Origin: Saccharothrix sp. HUAS TT1
GTDB lineage: Bacteria > Actinomycetota > Actinomycetes > Mycobacteriales > Pseudonocardiaceae
Assembly (NCBI RefSeq): GCF_040744945.1
Contig: NZ_CP160453.1
Coordinates: 2,170,001-2,234,000 of the forward strand
Direction: 5' to 3'
Length of the DNA stretch: 64,000 nt
Part shown: one piece after another, positions 35,406 through 46,341 of the stretch
Position numbering within the stretch: position 1 is the first letter of the stretch
Layout of the letters: the number at the start of each line of letters is the position of its first letter
Made by a program: the position numbers and the translations under genes
Notes under the pieces: model-generated
What the model was told of the DNA's origin: nothing
Databases searched by the model: none
The model's input: only the letters and a program-made list of their open reading frames with translations

Positions 35406-35468
35406 CGCGGCCGTGCCGGACGTCACTCCGGCCGTGCCCGGCGATTGCGGCCACCTAAGGTCGGTGAC

Positions 35469-38003
35469 GTGTCCGTGCACATCCCGATCACCCCGCCGGA
35501 ACCGACGCCGAGCCCGTCGGCGATGCGCCGCGCGTTGCGCCGTGCCGCCGACGGCGCCGCGCTGGACGTCACCGAGGCCGCCGTGCTGCTGCACGCCCGC
35601 GGTGACGACCTGGACGCGTTGCTGGGCGCCGCGGGCCGGGCGCGTGACGCGCACCTGCTGGCGGAGGGCCGGCCGGGCGTGGTCACCTACAGCCGCAACG
35701 CGTTCATCCCGCTGACCCGCCTGTGCCGGGACCGCTGCCACTACTGCACGTTCGCGACGGCCCCGCACAAGGTGCCCGCCGCGTTCCTGGAGCGGGACGA
35801 GGTGCTGGACATCGCCCGCGCGGCCGCCGCCCAGGGCTGCAAGGAAGCCCTCTTCACGCTCGGCGACCGGCCCGAGGAGCGGTGGCCGCAGGCGCGGGAG
35901 TGGCTGGAGGCGCGCGGCTACTCGTCGACGCTCGACTACGTGCGGGCCAGCGCGATCGCCGTGCTGGAGGAGACCGGCCTGCTGCCGCACCTCAACCCCG
36001 GCGTGCTGAGCTGGGAGGAGCTGCAGCGGCTGCGGCCGGTCGCGGCCAGCATGGGGATGATGCTGGAGACCACGGCCGAGCGGCTCTGGTCGGAGAAGGG
36101 CGGCCCGCACTACGGCAGCCCCGACAAGGAACCGGCGGTCCGGCTGCGGGTGCTGACCGACGCGGGCCGGGTCAACGTCCCGTTCACCACCGGCGTCCTG
36201 ATCGGCATCGGCGAGACGATCACCGAGCGGGCCGAGTCGCTGCTGGCCATGCGCGCCGTCGCCCGCCAGTACGGGCACGTCCAGGAGGTGATCATCCAGA
36301 ACTTCCGGGCCAAGCCGGACACCGCCATGCGCGGGATGCCCGACGCCGACCTGCGCGAGCTGGCCGCGACGATCGCGGTGGCGCGACTGGTCATGCCGAC
36401 GTCCACCAGCGTGCAGGCCCCGCCCAACCTGGTCGGCGGCGAGTTCGACCTGATGCTGCGCGCGGGCGTGGACGACTGGGGCGGCGTGTCGCCGGTGACG
36501 CCGGACCACGTCAACCCCGAACGGCCGTGGCCGCAGGTGGACGTGCTGGCCGAGCACACCCGCGCCGCCGGGTTCGACCTGCGCGAACGCCTCGCCGTCT
36601 ACCCGCGGTACGCGACCGCGCCCGCCGGGCAGTGGGTCGACGCCCGGCTGACCGCGCACGTCGCCGCGCTGGCCCGCCCGGACGGCCTGGCCGAGCCGGA
36701 CGCCCCCGTCGTCGGCCGGGAGTGGCAGGAGCCGGACGGCGGCCTCGACAGCTACGGCCGGGCCGACCTGCACACCGCCGTCGACACCGAGGGCCGCACC
36801 GGGGACCGCCGGGGCGACTTCGACAGCGTCTACGGCGACTGGGCGTCGCTGACCGTCCCCCCGGTCGTCGGCCGGCAACCCGTCGAACGGCTGCCGGAGG
36901 ACACCGCGCGCGCCCTCAAGCTGGCCGCCGACGACCCCGGGAAGCTGCTGGACGACGCGGACGCGGCCATGGCGCTGCTCACCGCCGACGGCGCCGCCCT
37001 GGAGACCATGGCCCGGCTCGCCGACGAGCTGCGCGCCGAGGTGGTCGGCGACGACGTCACCTACGTGGTCAACCGCAACATCAACTTCTCGAACGTCTGC
37101 TACGTCGGCTGCCGCTTCTGCGCGTTCGCCCAGCGCGAGCGGGACGCCGACGCGTTCCGGCTGTCCGTGGCCGAGGTCGCCGACCGCGCGCAGGAGGCGT
37201 GGGACGCGGGCGCCACCGAGGTCTGCATGCAGGGCGGCATCGACCCGAAGCTGCCGGTCACCTACTACGCCGACGTCGTGCGCGCGATCAAGGCCAGGGT
37301 GCCCGGCATGCACGTGCACGCGTTCAGCCCGATGGAGGTCGTCAGCGCGGCGGCCAAGGCGGGCGTGAGCGTGCGGGAGTGGCTGACCGAGCTGCGCGAC
37401 GCGGGCCTGGGCACCATCCCCGGCACCGCCGCCGAGATCCTGGACGACGACGTGCGCTGGGTGCTGACCAAGGGCAAGCTGCCCGCCGCGACCTGGCTGG
37501 ACGTGGTCGCCACCGCGCACGAGCTGGGCATCCGCTCCTCGTCCACGATGATGTACGGCCACGTCGACCACCCCGGCCACTGGCTCGGGCACTTCCGCGC
37601 GCTGGCCGCGCTCCAGGACCGCACCGGCGGGCTCACCGAGTTCGTCGGCCTGCCGTTCGTGCACCGCAACGCGCCCATCTACCTGGCGGGCGTCGCCCGG
37701 CCCGGTCCGACCAGGCGGGACAACCGGGCCGTGCACGCGTTCGCCCGGCTCGCCCTGCACGGCCGCGTGGCCAACGTCCAGTGCTCGTGGGTCAAGCTCG
37801 GCGACGAGGGCACCGCCGAGGTGCTGCGCGGCGGGGCCAACGACCTGGGCGGCACGCTCATGGAGGAGACCATCAGCCGGATGGCGGGCTCCGAGCACGG
37901 CTCCGCCCGCACCGCCGACCAGTTGCGCGCCACGGCAGCGCTGGCCGGCCGCCCGGCCCGGCAGCGCACTACGACGTACGGCCGAGTCGACGTCGTCGGG
38001 TAG
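35469..38003 (+). CDS. fbiC: FO synthase (bifunctional CofG-CofH)
   Basis: An 844-residue radical-SAM fusion that makes FO (7,8-didemethyl-8-hydroxy-5-deazariboflavin), the chromophore of coenzyme F420. The N-half (CofG) has its [4Fe-4S] motif CRDRCHYC at about residue 82. The C-half (CofH) has CYVGCRFC at about 545. Other conserved segments are [20 protein letters not shown] and [13 protein letters not shown]. Length agrees with mycobacterial FbiC (856). The start is the GTG at 35469, with a weak aagg upstream. It implies F420-dependent oxidoreductases in this organism. Confidence 0.95.
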   Translation: MSVHIPITPPEPTPSPSAMRRALRRAADGAALDVTEAAVLLHARGDDLDALLGAAGRARDAHLLAEGRPGVVTYSRNAFIPLTRLCRDRCHYCTFATAPHKVPAAFLERDEVLDIARAAAAQGCKEALFTLGDRPEERWPQAREWLEARGYSSTLDYVRASAIAVLEETGLLPHLNPGVLSWEELQRLRPVAASMGMMLETTAERLWSEKGGPHYGSPDKEPAVRLRVLTDAGRVNVPFTTGVLIGIGETITERAESLLAMRAVARQYGHVQEVIIQNFRAKPDTAMRGMPDADLRELAATIAVARLVMPTSTSVQAPPNLVGGEFDLMLRAGVDDWGGVSPVTPDHVNPERPWPQVDVLAEHTRAAGFDLRERLAVYPRYATAPAGQWVDARLTAHVAALARPDGLAEPDAPVVGREWQEPDGGLDSYGRADLHTAVDTEGRTGDRRGDFDSVYGDWASLTVPPVVGRQPVERLPEDTARALKLAADDPGKLLDDADAAMALLTADGAALETMARLADELRAEVVGDDVTYVVNRNINFSNVCYVGCRFCAFAQRERDADAFRLSVAEVADRAQEAWDAGATEVCMQGGIDPKLPVTYYADVVRAIKARVPGMHVHAFSPMEVVSAAAKAGVSVREWLTELRDAGLGTIPGTAAEILDDDVRWVLTKGKLPAATWLDVVATAHELGIRSSSTMMYGHVDHPGHWLGHFRALAALQDRTGGLTEFVGLPFVHRNAPIYLAGVARPGPTRRDNRAVHAFARLALHGRVANVQCSWVKLGDEGTAEVLRGGANDLGGTLMEETISRMAGSEHGSARTADQLRATAALAGRPARQRTTTYGRVDVVG

Positions 38004-38167
38004 ACCCCGGCGAGGAGGCCGGTCGACGGCTGTGGTTACTCTGCGGCCGGCCGCGTTTACCCGAAAGGGGGCACACCCGCTCCCCACCTTGGGTAGGTTC
38101 GCGGCCGTCCGTCAACAAGGATCACTCCTCCGTGGAGTGGCACGGTGTTGTTGAGGAGGCTGGGCAC

Positions 38168-38443
38168 GTGCGCGGTCGCGGTGCGGTCCTGGGTTCGGTC
38201 CTGGGCGCGGCGTCTTCGCTGGTCGTCGGCGGTGTCGCGGAAGCGGCCGACGACGCCGCGGCGGCTCCGGTCTCCCTGGAGGCGCCGGTCGGCATCGCCG
38301 CGGTGGCCCTCGGCGCGATCGGCCTGGTGGCCGGTCTGGTCCGGCGCCGCCGGGGCGCGGTGGCGCCCACGGCGGCCAACCAGCCCGTCGCCGTCGACGG
38401 GGACGGCCAGGTCGAGGTGCGGCCCGCCACCACCGGGGTCTGA
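38168..38443 (+). CDS. Small membrane protein
   Basis: A 91-residue protein. The N-terminus RGRGAVLGSVLGAASSLVVG looks like a signal or first helix ending AEA. VGIAAVALGAIGLVAGLV followed by RRRRG (about residues 41-63) is a clear single membrane helix with positive inside. A Pro/Val-rich hydrophilic tail follows. The GTG is preceded by gaggagg. The family is not recognised. The short gap to trpS (21 bases) suggests co-transcription. Confidence 0.6.
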   Translation: MRGRGAVLGSVLGAASSLVVGGVAEAADDAAAAPVSLEAPVGIAAVALGAIGLVAGLVRRRRGAVAPTAANQPVAVDGDGQVEVRPATTGV

Positions 38444-39565
<1,122 letters not shown>

Positions 39566-39590
39566 TCATCGCACGCACTAGCGTTCCCGT

Positions 39591-40601
39591 GTGGCGGAAG
39601 ATGCTGGCGTCGAGGCGAAGATCGACCGGTTGCGCCGGCAGCGCCCGTGGCTGGACCACCTGTTCCGCGCGGCCCAGCGCTACACCGAGAGCTACGGCGC
39701 GCACTACGCGGCGGCGGTGACGTACTTCAGCGTGCTGTCGCTCGTGCCGATGCTGATGATCGGCTTCGCGGTCGCCGGTTTCGTGCTGGCCTCGCAGCCC
39801 TCGCTGATCGAGGAGCTGAAGGGCAGCATCGCCGACGCCGTGCCCGGCACGCTCGGCACCACCATCAACGAGGTGGTGCAGCAGGCCATCGACTCCAAGG
39901 GCACGGTCGGCGTGCTGGGCCTGCTGGCCGCCGTCTACTCCGGCTTCGGCTGGATGAGCAACCTGCGCGACGCGCTGACCGCGCAGTGGGGGCACCCCAA
40001 GCAGGACCTGCCGCTGCTGAAGACGGCGCTCAAGGACCTGCTGGCCCTGATCAGCCTCGGCGCGGCCCTGGTGGTGTCGTTCGGCCTGACGGTGGCGGGC
40101 AGCGGGCTCGCCGAGCTGGTGCTGCGGTGGATCGGCCTGGACGGCGTCGGGTGGGCCGAGGCCGTGCTGAAGATCGGCACCATCGTGCTGGGCCTGGTGG
40201 CGAACTGGCTGGTGTTCCTGTGGGTGCTGGCCAAGCTGCCGCGCAAGCCGTTCAGCCTGCGCAGCGCCGCCAAGGGCGCGGCCGCGGCGGCGGTCGTGTT
40301 CGAGGTGCTGAAGCAGGGCGGGACGCTCTACCTGAGCACCGTCACGACGTCACCGGCGGGCGTGGCGTTCGGGCCGATCATCGGCGTGCTGTTCTTCGCC
40401 AACCTGGTCGCCCAGTCGCTGCTGTTCATCACCGCCTGGACCGCCACCGCGCGGGAGAACCTGCTGCGCGACCCGCCCGTGCCGCCGCCGCCCGCGGTGA
40501 TCCAGCCGGTGGTGGAGGTGCGGTCGGGCCCCAGCCCCCGCGCCGCCGTCGGGCTGGTCGGCGCGGGGCTGCTGCTGGGGGCGTTGTTCCGGCGCCGGTG
40601 A
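39591..40601 (+). CDS. YihY/BrkB family inner-membrane protein (YhjD type)
   Basis: A 336-residue protein with about six membrane helices. The N-terminal signature HYAAAVTYFSVLSLVPMLMI (about residues 42-61) is diagnostic of the YihY/BrkB family; later segments include YLSTVTTSPAGVAFGPIIGV and LLFITAWTATARENLL. YhjD homologues have been linked to lipid/LPS transport in Gram-negatives, but the actinobacterial role is unknown. A Pro-rich C-tail ends in a last helix and RRR. It begins 25 bases after trpS and is likely co-transcribed. Confidence 0.92.
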   Translation: MAEDAGVEAKIDRLRRQRPWLDHLFRAAQRYTESYGAHYAAAVTYFSVLSLVPMLMIGFAVAGFVLASQPSLIEELKGSIADAVPGTLGTTINEVVQQAIDSKGTVGVLGLLAAVYSGFGWMSNLRDALTAQWGHPKQDLPLLKTALKDLLALISLGAALVVSFGLTVAGSGLAELVLRWIGLDGVGWAEAVLKIGTIVLGLVANWLVFLWVLAKLPRKPFSLRSAAKGAAAAAVVFEVLKQGGTLYLSTVTTSPAGVAFGPIIGVLFFANLVAQSLLFITAWTATARENLLRDPPVPPPPAVIQPVVEVRSGPSPRAAVGLVGAGLLLGALFRRR

Positions 40602-40623
40602 GGGGCCGGGCGGCCGGTGGGGG

Positions 40624-40968
40624 TCAGGTCCAGAAGACGGCGATGCCGACGTTCAGCACGACCAGGCCGGCCAGCGCGGGCGTGAGCCAGGCGGCGGGCC
40701 GCTTCTTCAGGTTGACCGCCACCAGGGCCGCGATGACGACCAGGACCAGCAGCTTCACGCCGATCTTGATGTGGTTGTAGTCCTGGTCGGTCAGCGGGGC
40801 GAGGCCCATCAGCGCCACGCCGGTCAGCAGCTGCAGCGCGCTGCCGTGCAGCCAGCCCTTGTTCAGCGGGGCGTCGGCCCCGGTGCGGCGCTGGACGAAG
40901 AACATCGCGACGAGCATGCCCATGCCGAGCAGGTGCAGGAACACCAGCAGTAGGCGCACGAACTCCAC
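40624..40968 (-). CDS. Small integral membrane protein
   Basis: A 114-residue protein with four predicted helices: LLLVFLHLLGMGMLVAMFFV, LQLLTGVALMGLAPL, IGVKLLVLVVIAALVAVNL and LAGLVVLNVGIAVFW. His11 and the GMGM stretch resemble small heme-free membrane proteins of actinobacteria annotated only as integral membrane proteins. It lies 24 bases downstream of the SCO4848-like gene in the same direction, so the two probably share a promoter. Confidence 0.8.
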   Translation of the reverse strand: MEFVRLLLVFLHLLGMGMLVAMFFVQRRTGADAPLNKGWLHGSALQLLTGVALMGLAPLTDQDYNHIKIGVKLLVLVVIAALVAVNLKKRPAAWLTPALAGLVVLNVGIAVFWT

Positions 40969-40992
40969 GGCGGAGCCTCCAGGTGTGGTGGG

Positions 40993-41229
40993 TCAGTCGC
41001 GCTTCGCGCTTCGGGCAGCGCGCAACCCGCGCACGCCCAGCACGCCGATGACCGTGCCGAACGTGAGCGACGCGACGACGAGGAGCAGGTGGACGGTGAA
41101 GAACGCGGTCGGGCCGCCGTCCCACGAGCGGGAGTCCTTCCAGATGTTGCGCAGGAAGGTCGGCCAGATCACCCAGGACCACACCCCGAAGGCGAGCAGG
41201 AAGGCGGACGCGCCTCGGGAGAGCTTCAC
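40993..41229 (-). CDS. SCO4848-family membrane protein
   Basis: A 78-residue protein matching the actinobacterial SCO4848 family: MKLSRGASAFLLAFGVWSWV, WPTFLRNIWKD and then a second helix (FFTVHLLLVVASLTFGTVIG) before a basic tail. Two membrane helices; function unknown. In Streptomyces it likewise lies beside a D-Ala-D-Ala carboxypeptidase gene, which here starts divergently 60 bases away. Confidence 0.85.
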   Translation of the reverse strand: MKLSRGASAFLLAFGVWSWVIWPTFLRNIWKDSRSWDGGPTAFFTVHLLLVVASLTFGTVIGVLGVRGLRAARSAKRD

Positions 41230-41289
41230 CGGAGCAGTATCGGACGTGGCGGGTGGAGGTCACTCATCCGGGGTGGTTAGCCTGGTCCG

Positions 41290-42582
41290 GTGCGTTCCTC
41301 CGCGTTCCGACGGCCCGTTGCCCTGGTCGTGGCTGCCTGCGCGCTGATGGCCGGCGCGGCGTTCGTGCCCGCACCGGTCCTGGCGGCGCAGCCGGCCTGC
41401 GAGAACAAGGTGTCACCGCCCCCGCCGGTGGACACGTCCGAACAGGTGGCGCCCGGCGAGAGGCCGCCGCCGCCGATCGAGGTGCCGGAGAGCCCGATCG
41501 GGGGACAGCGGCTCGGTGAGTGCGGCCTCGTGCTGCCGCCGAACGCCCCGGTCCCGCCGGACGGCATCACGGCGGCGAGCTGGCTGCTCGCCGACATGGA
41601 CTCCGGCGCCGTGCTGGCGGCGGTCGACCCGCACGGTCGGCAGCGGCCCGCGTCGGTGATCAAGGTGCTGCTGGCGATGGTGGTGGCCAAGGAGCTGCCC
41701 CCCGACGCCGCGGTGGCGGCGACGGCGGAGGACGTCGCGCAGGAGTGCACCTGCGTGGGGCTGCGCGCCGGGGCCGAGTACACCGTCGAGCAGATGCTCC
41801 AGGCGCTGGTGATGGCGTCGGGCAACGACGTGGCGCACGCGCTGGCCCGCCGGCTGGGCGGGGTGCCGTCGGCGATCCGGAAGATGAACGCGCTGGCGGC
41901 CGAGCTGGGCGCGCTGGACACGCGGGCCGTGACGCCGTCCGGGCTGGACGCGCCGGGCACGTCCACGTCGGCCTACGACGTGGCGCTGATCTACCGCGAG
42001 GCGATGGAGTACCCGGACTTCGTCAAGGCCGTGATGACGCAGCGGATCGACTTCCCGGCGGCCAGTGGCAGCGGGACGACGCCGGTCGTCAACGACAACC
42101 GGCTGCTGACCACGTACCGGGGCGCGCTGGGCGGCAAGTCGGGGTTCACCGACGACGCGCAGCACACCTACGTCGGCGCGGCGGAGCGCGAGGGCAAGCG
42201 GCTCGTCGTGGTGCTGCTGCGCGGTCAGCAGCAGCCGACCCGGATGACCGACCAGGCCGCCCGGCTGCTGGACTACGGCTTCGCGCTGGAGCCGTCGGCC
42301 GCGAACAACCCCGTGGGCCGCCTGGTCGAGGGCGCGCCGCAGGTGAAGAAGAAGACCACCGAGCCGCGCCCGACGCCGACCAGCGCGGGCGTCGGCGAGG
42401 TCGCCAACAGCACGCCGGACGGCTCCCAGCCGTCCGCGATGGAGACCGCGTTCGGCAACGTCGGCGGCCCGATCACCGCCGTGGCCGGCCTGGGCCTCGT
42501 CCTCGGCCTGCTGATGTACCTGCGCAACCGCCGCGCCAAGGCCGCCCGCGCCGCCCGCACCTCCACCCAGCGCCCCTCCTGA
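41290..42582 (+). CDS. D-alanyl-D-alanine carboxypeptidase (S11 family)
   Basis: A 430-residue exported penicillin-binding protein that trims peptidoglycan stem peptides. Signal peptide about 1-32 (VALVVAACALMAGAAF to VLAA). Catalytic triad of motifs: SVIK in RPASVIKVLLAM (about residue 123), SGN in MASGNDVAH (about 177) and KSG in LGGKSGFTDDA (about 283, the KTG box with Ser). A C-terminal helix (ITAVAGLGLVLGLLMYL) with RNRRAK anchors it in the membrane. The GTG at 41290 starts it. Its stop lies inside the arm of the long palindrome. Confidence 0.93.
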   Translation: MRSSAFRRPVALVVAACALMAGAAFVPAPVLAAQPACENKVSPPPPVDTSEQVAPGERPPPPIEVPESPIGGQRLGECGLVLPPNAPVPPDGITAASWLLADMDSGAVLAAVDPHGRQRPASVIKVLLAMVVAKELPPDAAVAATAEDVAQECTCVGLRAGAEYTVEQMLQALVMASGNDVAHALARRLGGVPSAIRKMNALAAELGALDTRAVTPSGLDAPGTSTSAYDVALIYREAMEYPDFVKAVMTQRIDFPAASGSGTTPVVNDNRLLTTYRGALGGKSGFTDDAQHTYVGAAEREGKRLVVVLLRGQQQPTRMTDQAARLLDYGFALEPSAANNPVGRLVEGAPQVKKKTTEPRPTPTSAGVGEVANSTPDGSQPSAMETAFGNVGGPITAVAGLGLVLGLLMYLRNRRAKAARAARTSTQRPS

Positions 42583-42757
42583 CCCCTCGCGAGTCGAACC
42601 TCCAGGTCCCGCGAGTCGAACGCTCAGGACCCCCGAGTTCAACATTCAGGACCCCCGCTGACGGCCTTCGCGCCGTCGCCGGGGGTCCTGAATGTTGAAC
42701 TCGGGGTACGTGGGTGTTCGACTCGCGGGTCGTGGGTGTTCGACTCGCGAGGGGTCA
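42580..42757. repeat. Stop-to-stop palindrome built of 22-bp units (bidirectional terminator candidate)
   Basis: Two 78-base arms (42580-42657 and 42680-42757) with a 22-base loop. The inner 27 bp (42631-42657 with 42680-42706) are perfectly complementary; the outer parts are imperfect. Each arm contains three 22-bp units of the cgcgagtcgaac type, the same family as at 18524-18610. The palindrome begins at the stop of the carboxypeptidase gene and ends at the stop of convergent sdhB, so transcripts from both sides would form a very stable hairpin. Confidence 0.9.
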
Positions 42758-43536
42758 GGTGCGCTTGAAGAGGAGGGCGCGCTTGACTTCCTGGATGGCC
42801 TTCGTGACCTGGATGCCGCGGGGGCACGCGTCGGTGCAGTTGAAGGTCGTCCGGCAGCGCCACACGCCGTCGACGTCGTTGAGGATGTCCAGCCGCTCCT
42901 CGGCGCCCTCGTCCCGGCTGTCGAAGATGAACCGGTGCGCGTTCACGATCGCCGCCGGGCCGAAGTACGAGCCCTCGGTCCAGTACACCGGGCACGACGT
43001 GGTGCACGCCGCGCACAGGATGCACTTGGTGGTGTCGTCGAACCGCTCGCGGTCGGCGATGGACTGCACGCGCTCGCGCGTCGGCTCGTTGCCGTACGTG
43101 ATGAGGTACGGCTTGACCGCCTTGAACGCCTCGAAGAACGGCTCCATGTCGACCAGCAGGTCCTTGTGGACCGGCAGCCCCTTGATGGGCTCGATGGTGA
43201 TCGTGGTCGGCTTGCCGCCGCCTGCCAGCAGGTCCTTCAGCAGCACCTTGCACGCCAGCCGGTTCACGCCGTTGATGCGCATGGCGTCGGAACCGCAGAT
43301 GCCGTGCGCGCACGAGCGGCGGAACGTCAGCGTCCCGTCGAGGTACCACTTCACGTAGTGCAGCAGGTTCAGCACGCGGTCCGACGGCAGGGCCGGGATC
43401 TCGAACGAGTCCCAGCGCGGCTCGTCGTCGAACTCCGGGTTGAACCGGCGGACCTTCAGGGTGACGGTGATCGCGCCGTCCGGCACGGGGGGCTGGTTCC
43501 CGCGCGAGCCGGTGGACACTTCAGCGGTAGCGGTCA

Positions 43537-43537
<1 letters not shown>
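42755..43537 (-). CDS. sdhB: Succinate dehydrogenase iron-sulfur subunit
   Basis: A 260-residue electron-transfer subunit of complex II. [2Fe-2S] ligands are in RSCAHGICGSDA with a fourth Cys in RLACKVLL; [4Fe-4S]/[3Fe-4S] ligands are in CILCAACTTSCP and CTDACPRGI. It passes electrons from SdhA FAD to the quinone site in SdhC/D. Its ATG overlaps the sdhA stop by one base. It is the last gene of sdhCDAB, and its stop lies in the long palindrome. Confidence 0.97.
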
Positions 43538-45288
<1,751 letters not shown>

Positions 45289-45312
45289 GGCTTGAGCACT
45301 CCCCGCAGCGGG

Positions 45313-45723
45313 TCAGTCGGTGATGTTCGGGTCGAAGGTGAAGATCACGTACGTGCCGAGGGCGATGATCAGCACCATCGAGACGTAGAGCAGCACCTTG
45401 AGCCAGAACCGGGTCGCGTCCTTGCGGGCGTAGTCGTTGATCACGGTGCGCAGGCCGTTGCCGCCGTGGATCTGGGCCAGCCACAGCATCGCCAGGTCCC
45501 ACATCTGCCAGAACGGCGAGGCCCAGCGGCCCGCGACGAAGCCGAAGTTGATGCGGTGCACGCCACCGTCGAGGATGTTCATGATGAACAGGTGCCCGAG
45601 CACCAGGACCACCAGGGCGACACCCGAGATGCGCATGAACAACCAGCTGTACAGCTCGAAGTTGTTGCGGCGGGCGGCGGGGCGGCGCGGTGCGCGCGGC
45701 TTGGCCAGGGTCGTTTCGCTCAT
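45313..45723 (-). CDS. sdhD: Succinate dehydrogenase membrane anchor subunit
   Basis: A 136-residue protein with three membrane helices: ISGVALVVLVLGHLFIMNIL, WDLAMLWLAQIHGGNGLRTV and VLLYVSMVLIIALGTYVIF. His in VLGHLFIM is the likely heme ligand and the segment NNFELYSWLFMRISG is typical of actinobacterial SdhD. The start ATG (45723) lies two bases after the sdhC stop. Confidence 0.92.
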   Translation of the reverse strand: MSETTLAKPRAPRRPAARRNNFELYSWLFMRISGVALVVLVLGHLFIMNILDGGVHRINFGFVAGRWASPFWQMWDLAMLWLAQIHGGNGLRTVINDYARKDATRFWLKVLLYVSMVLIIALGTYVIFTFDPNITD

Positions 45724-45725
45724 GA

Positions 45726-46151
45726 TCAGTGACCCCCGCCGAACAGGTCGGTGATGGTGCGGACCATCATGTAGTAGGTGCCGGGGATCATCACCAGCAC
45801 CCAGACGCCGAGCACCGCCCACAGCATCTGCTTCTGGTAGCGGGCGCCCTTCTCCCAGAAGTCGACCAGCATCACCCTGATGCCGTTGAGCGCGTGGTAG
45901 AGGACCGCGCCGACCAGGCCGACCTCGAAGAGGTTGACGATCGGGTTCTTGTAGGTCTCGATCACCTTGTCGTACGCGTCCGGGGACACGCGCACCAGCG
46001 CGGTGTCCAGGACGTGCGCGAACAGGAAGAAGAACGTCAGCACACCGGTGATGCGGTGGGCGACCCAGGACCACATCCCCAGGTCGCCGCGGTAGAGCGT
46101 TCCGCCCCCCTTGGAGGTGCCCGCCCGCTCGGGTGCGGTGGTGCCGGCCAT
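45726..46151 (-). CDS. sdhC: Succinate dehydrogenase cytochrome b556 subunit
   Basis: A 141-residue heme/quinone subunit. SWVAHRITGVLTFFFLFAHV (about residues 29-48) carries the SdhC signature HRITG, and LYHALNGIRVMLVDF the second. Three helices. The ATG at 46151 is nine bases from ggagg; the in-frame TTG at 46157 is only three away. First gene of sdhCDAB. The 190-base region before it (46152-46341) holds the operon promoter area and the end of the giant gene, and nothing else that I can see. Confidence 0.92.
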   Translation of the reverse strand: MAGTTAPERAGTSKGGGTLYRGDLGMWSWVAHRITGVLTFFFLFAHVLDTALVRVSPDAYDKVIETYKNPIVNLFEVGLVGAVLYHALNGIRVMLVDFWEKGARYQKQMLWAVLGVWVLVMIPGTYYMMVRTITDLFGGGH

Positions 46152-46341
46152 TTGCAACGGCCTCCAGCGTCAGTGGTGGACTGGTCTCCGGTACGTGCGT
46201 ACTCGGACCTTGACCTCCGGATGCTAGTCCCGCTCGCGCCGGCCGACCCAACAGCATGACCCGTCTGTGAGCGACGAGACACGACGTTCCACGTCCGGGT
46301 GACCTTGATCGGTTAACCGGTCGGGTGCCGTGCGACGCAGG

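Noticed and set aside
33609..38087. 1492-codon minus-strand frame opposite the phosphoesterase and fbiC
   Set aside because: Composition is typical of antisense shadow translation (Arg/Val/Asp/Gly), and it spans two well-identified genes on the plus strand.
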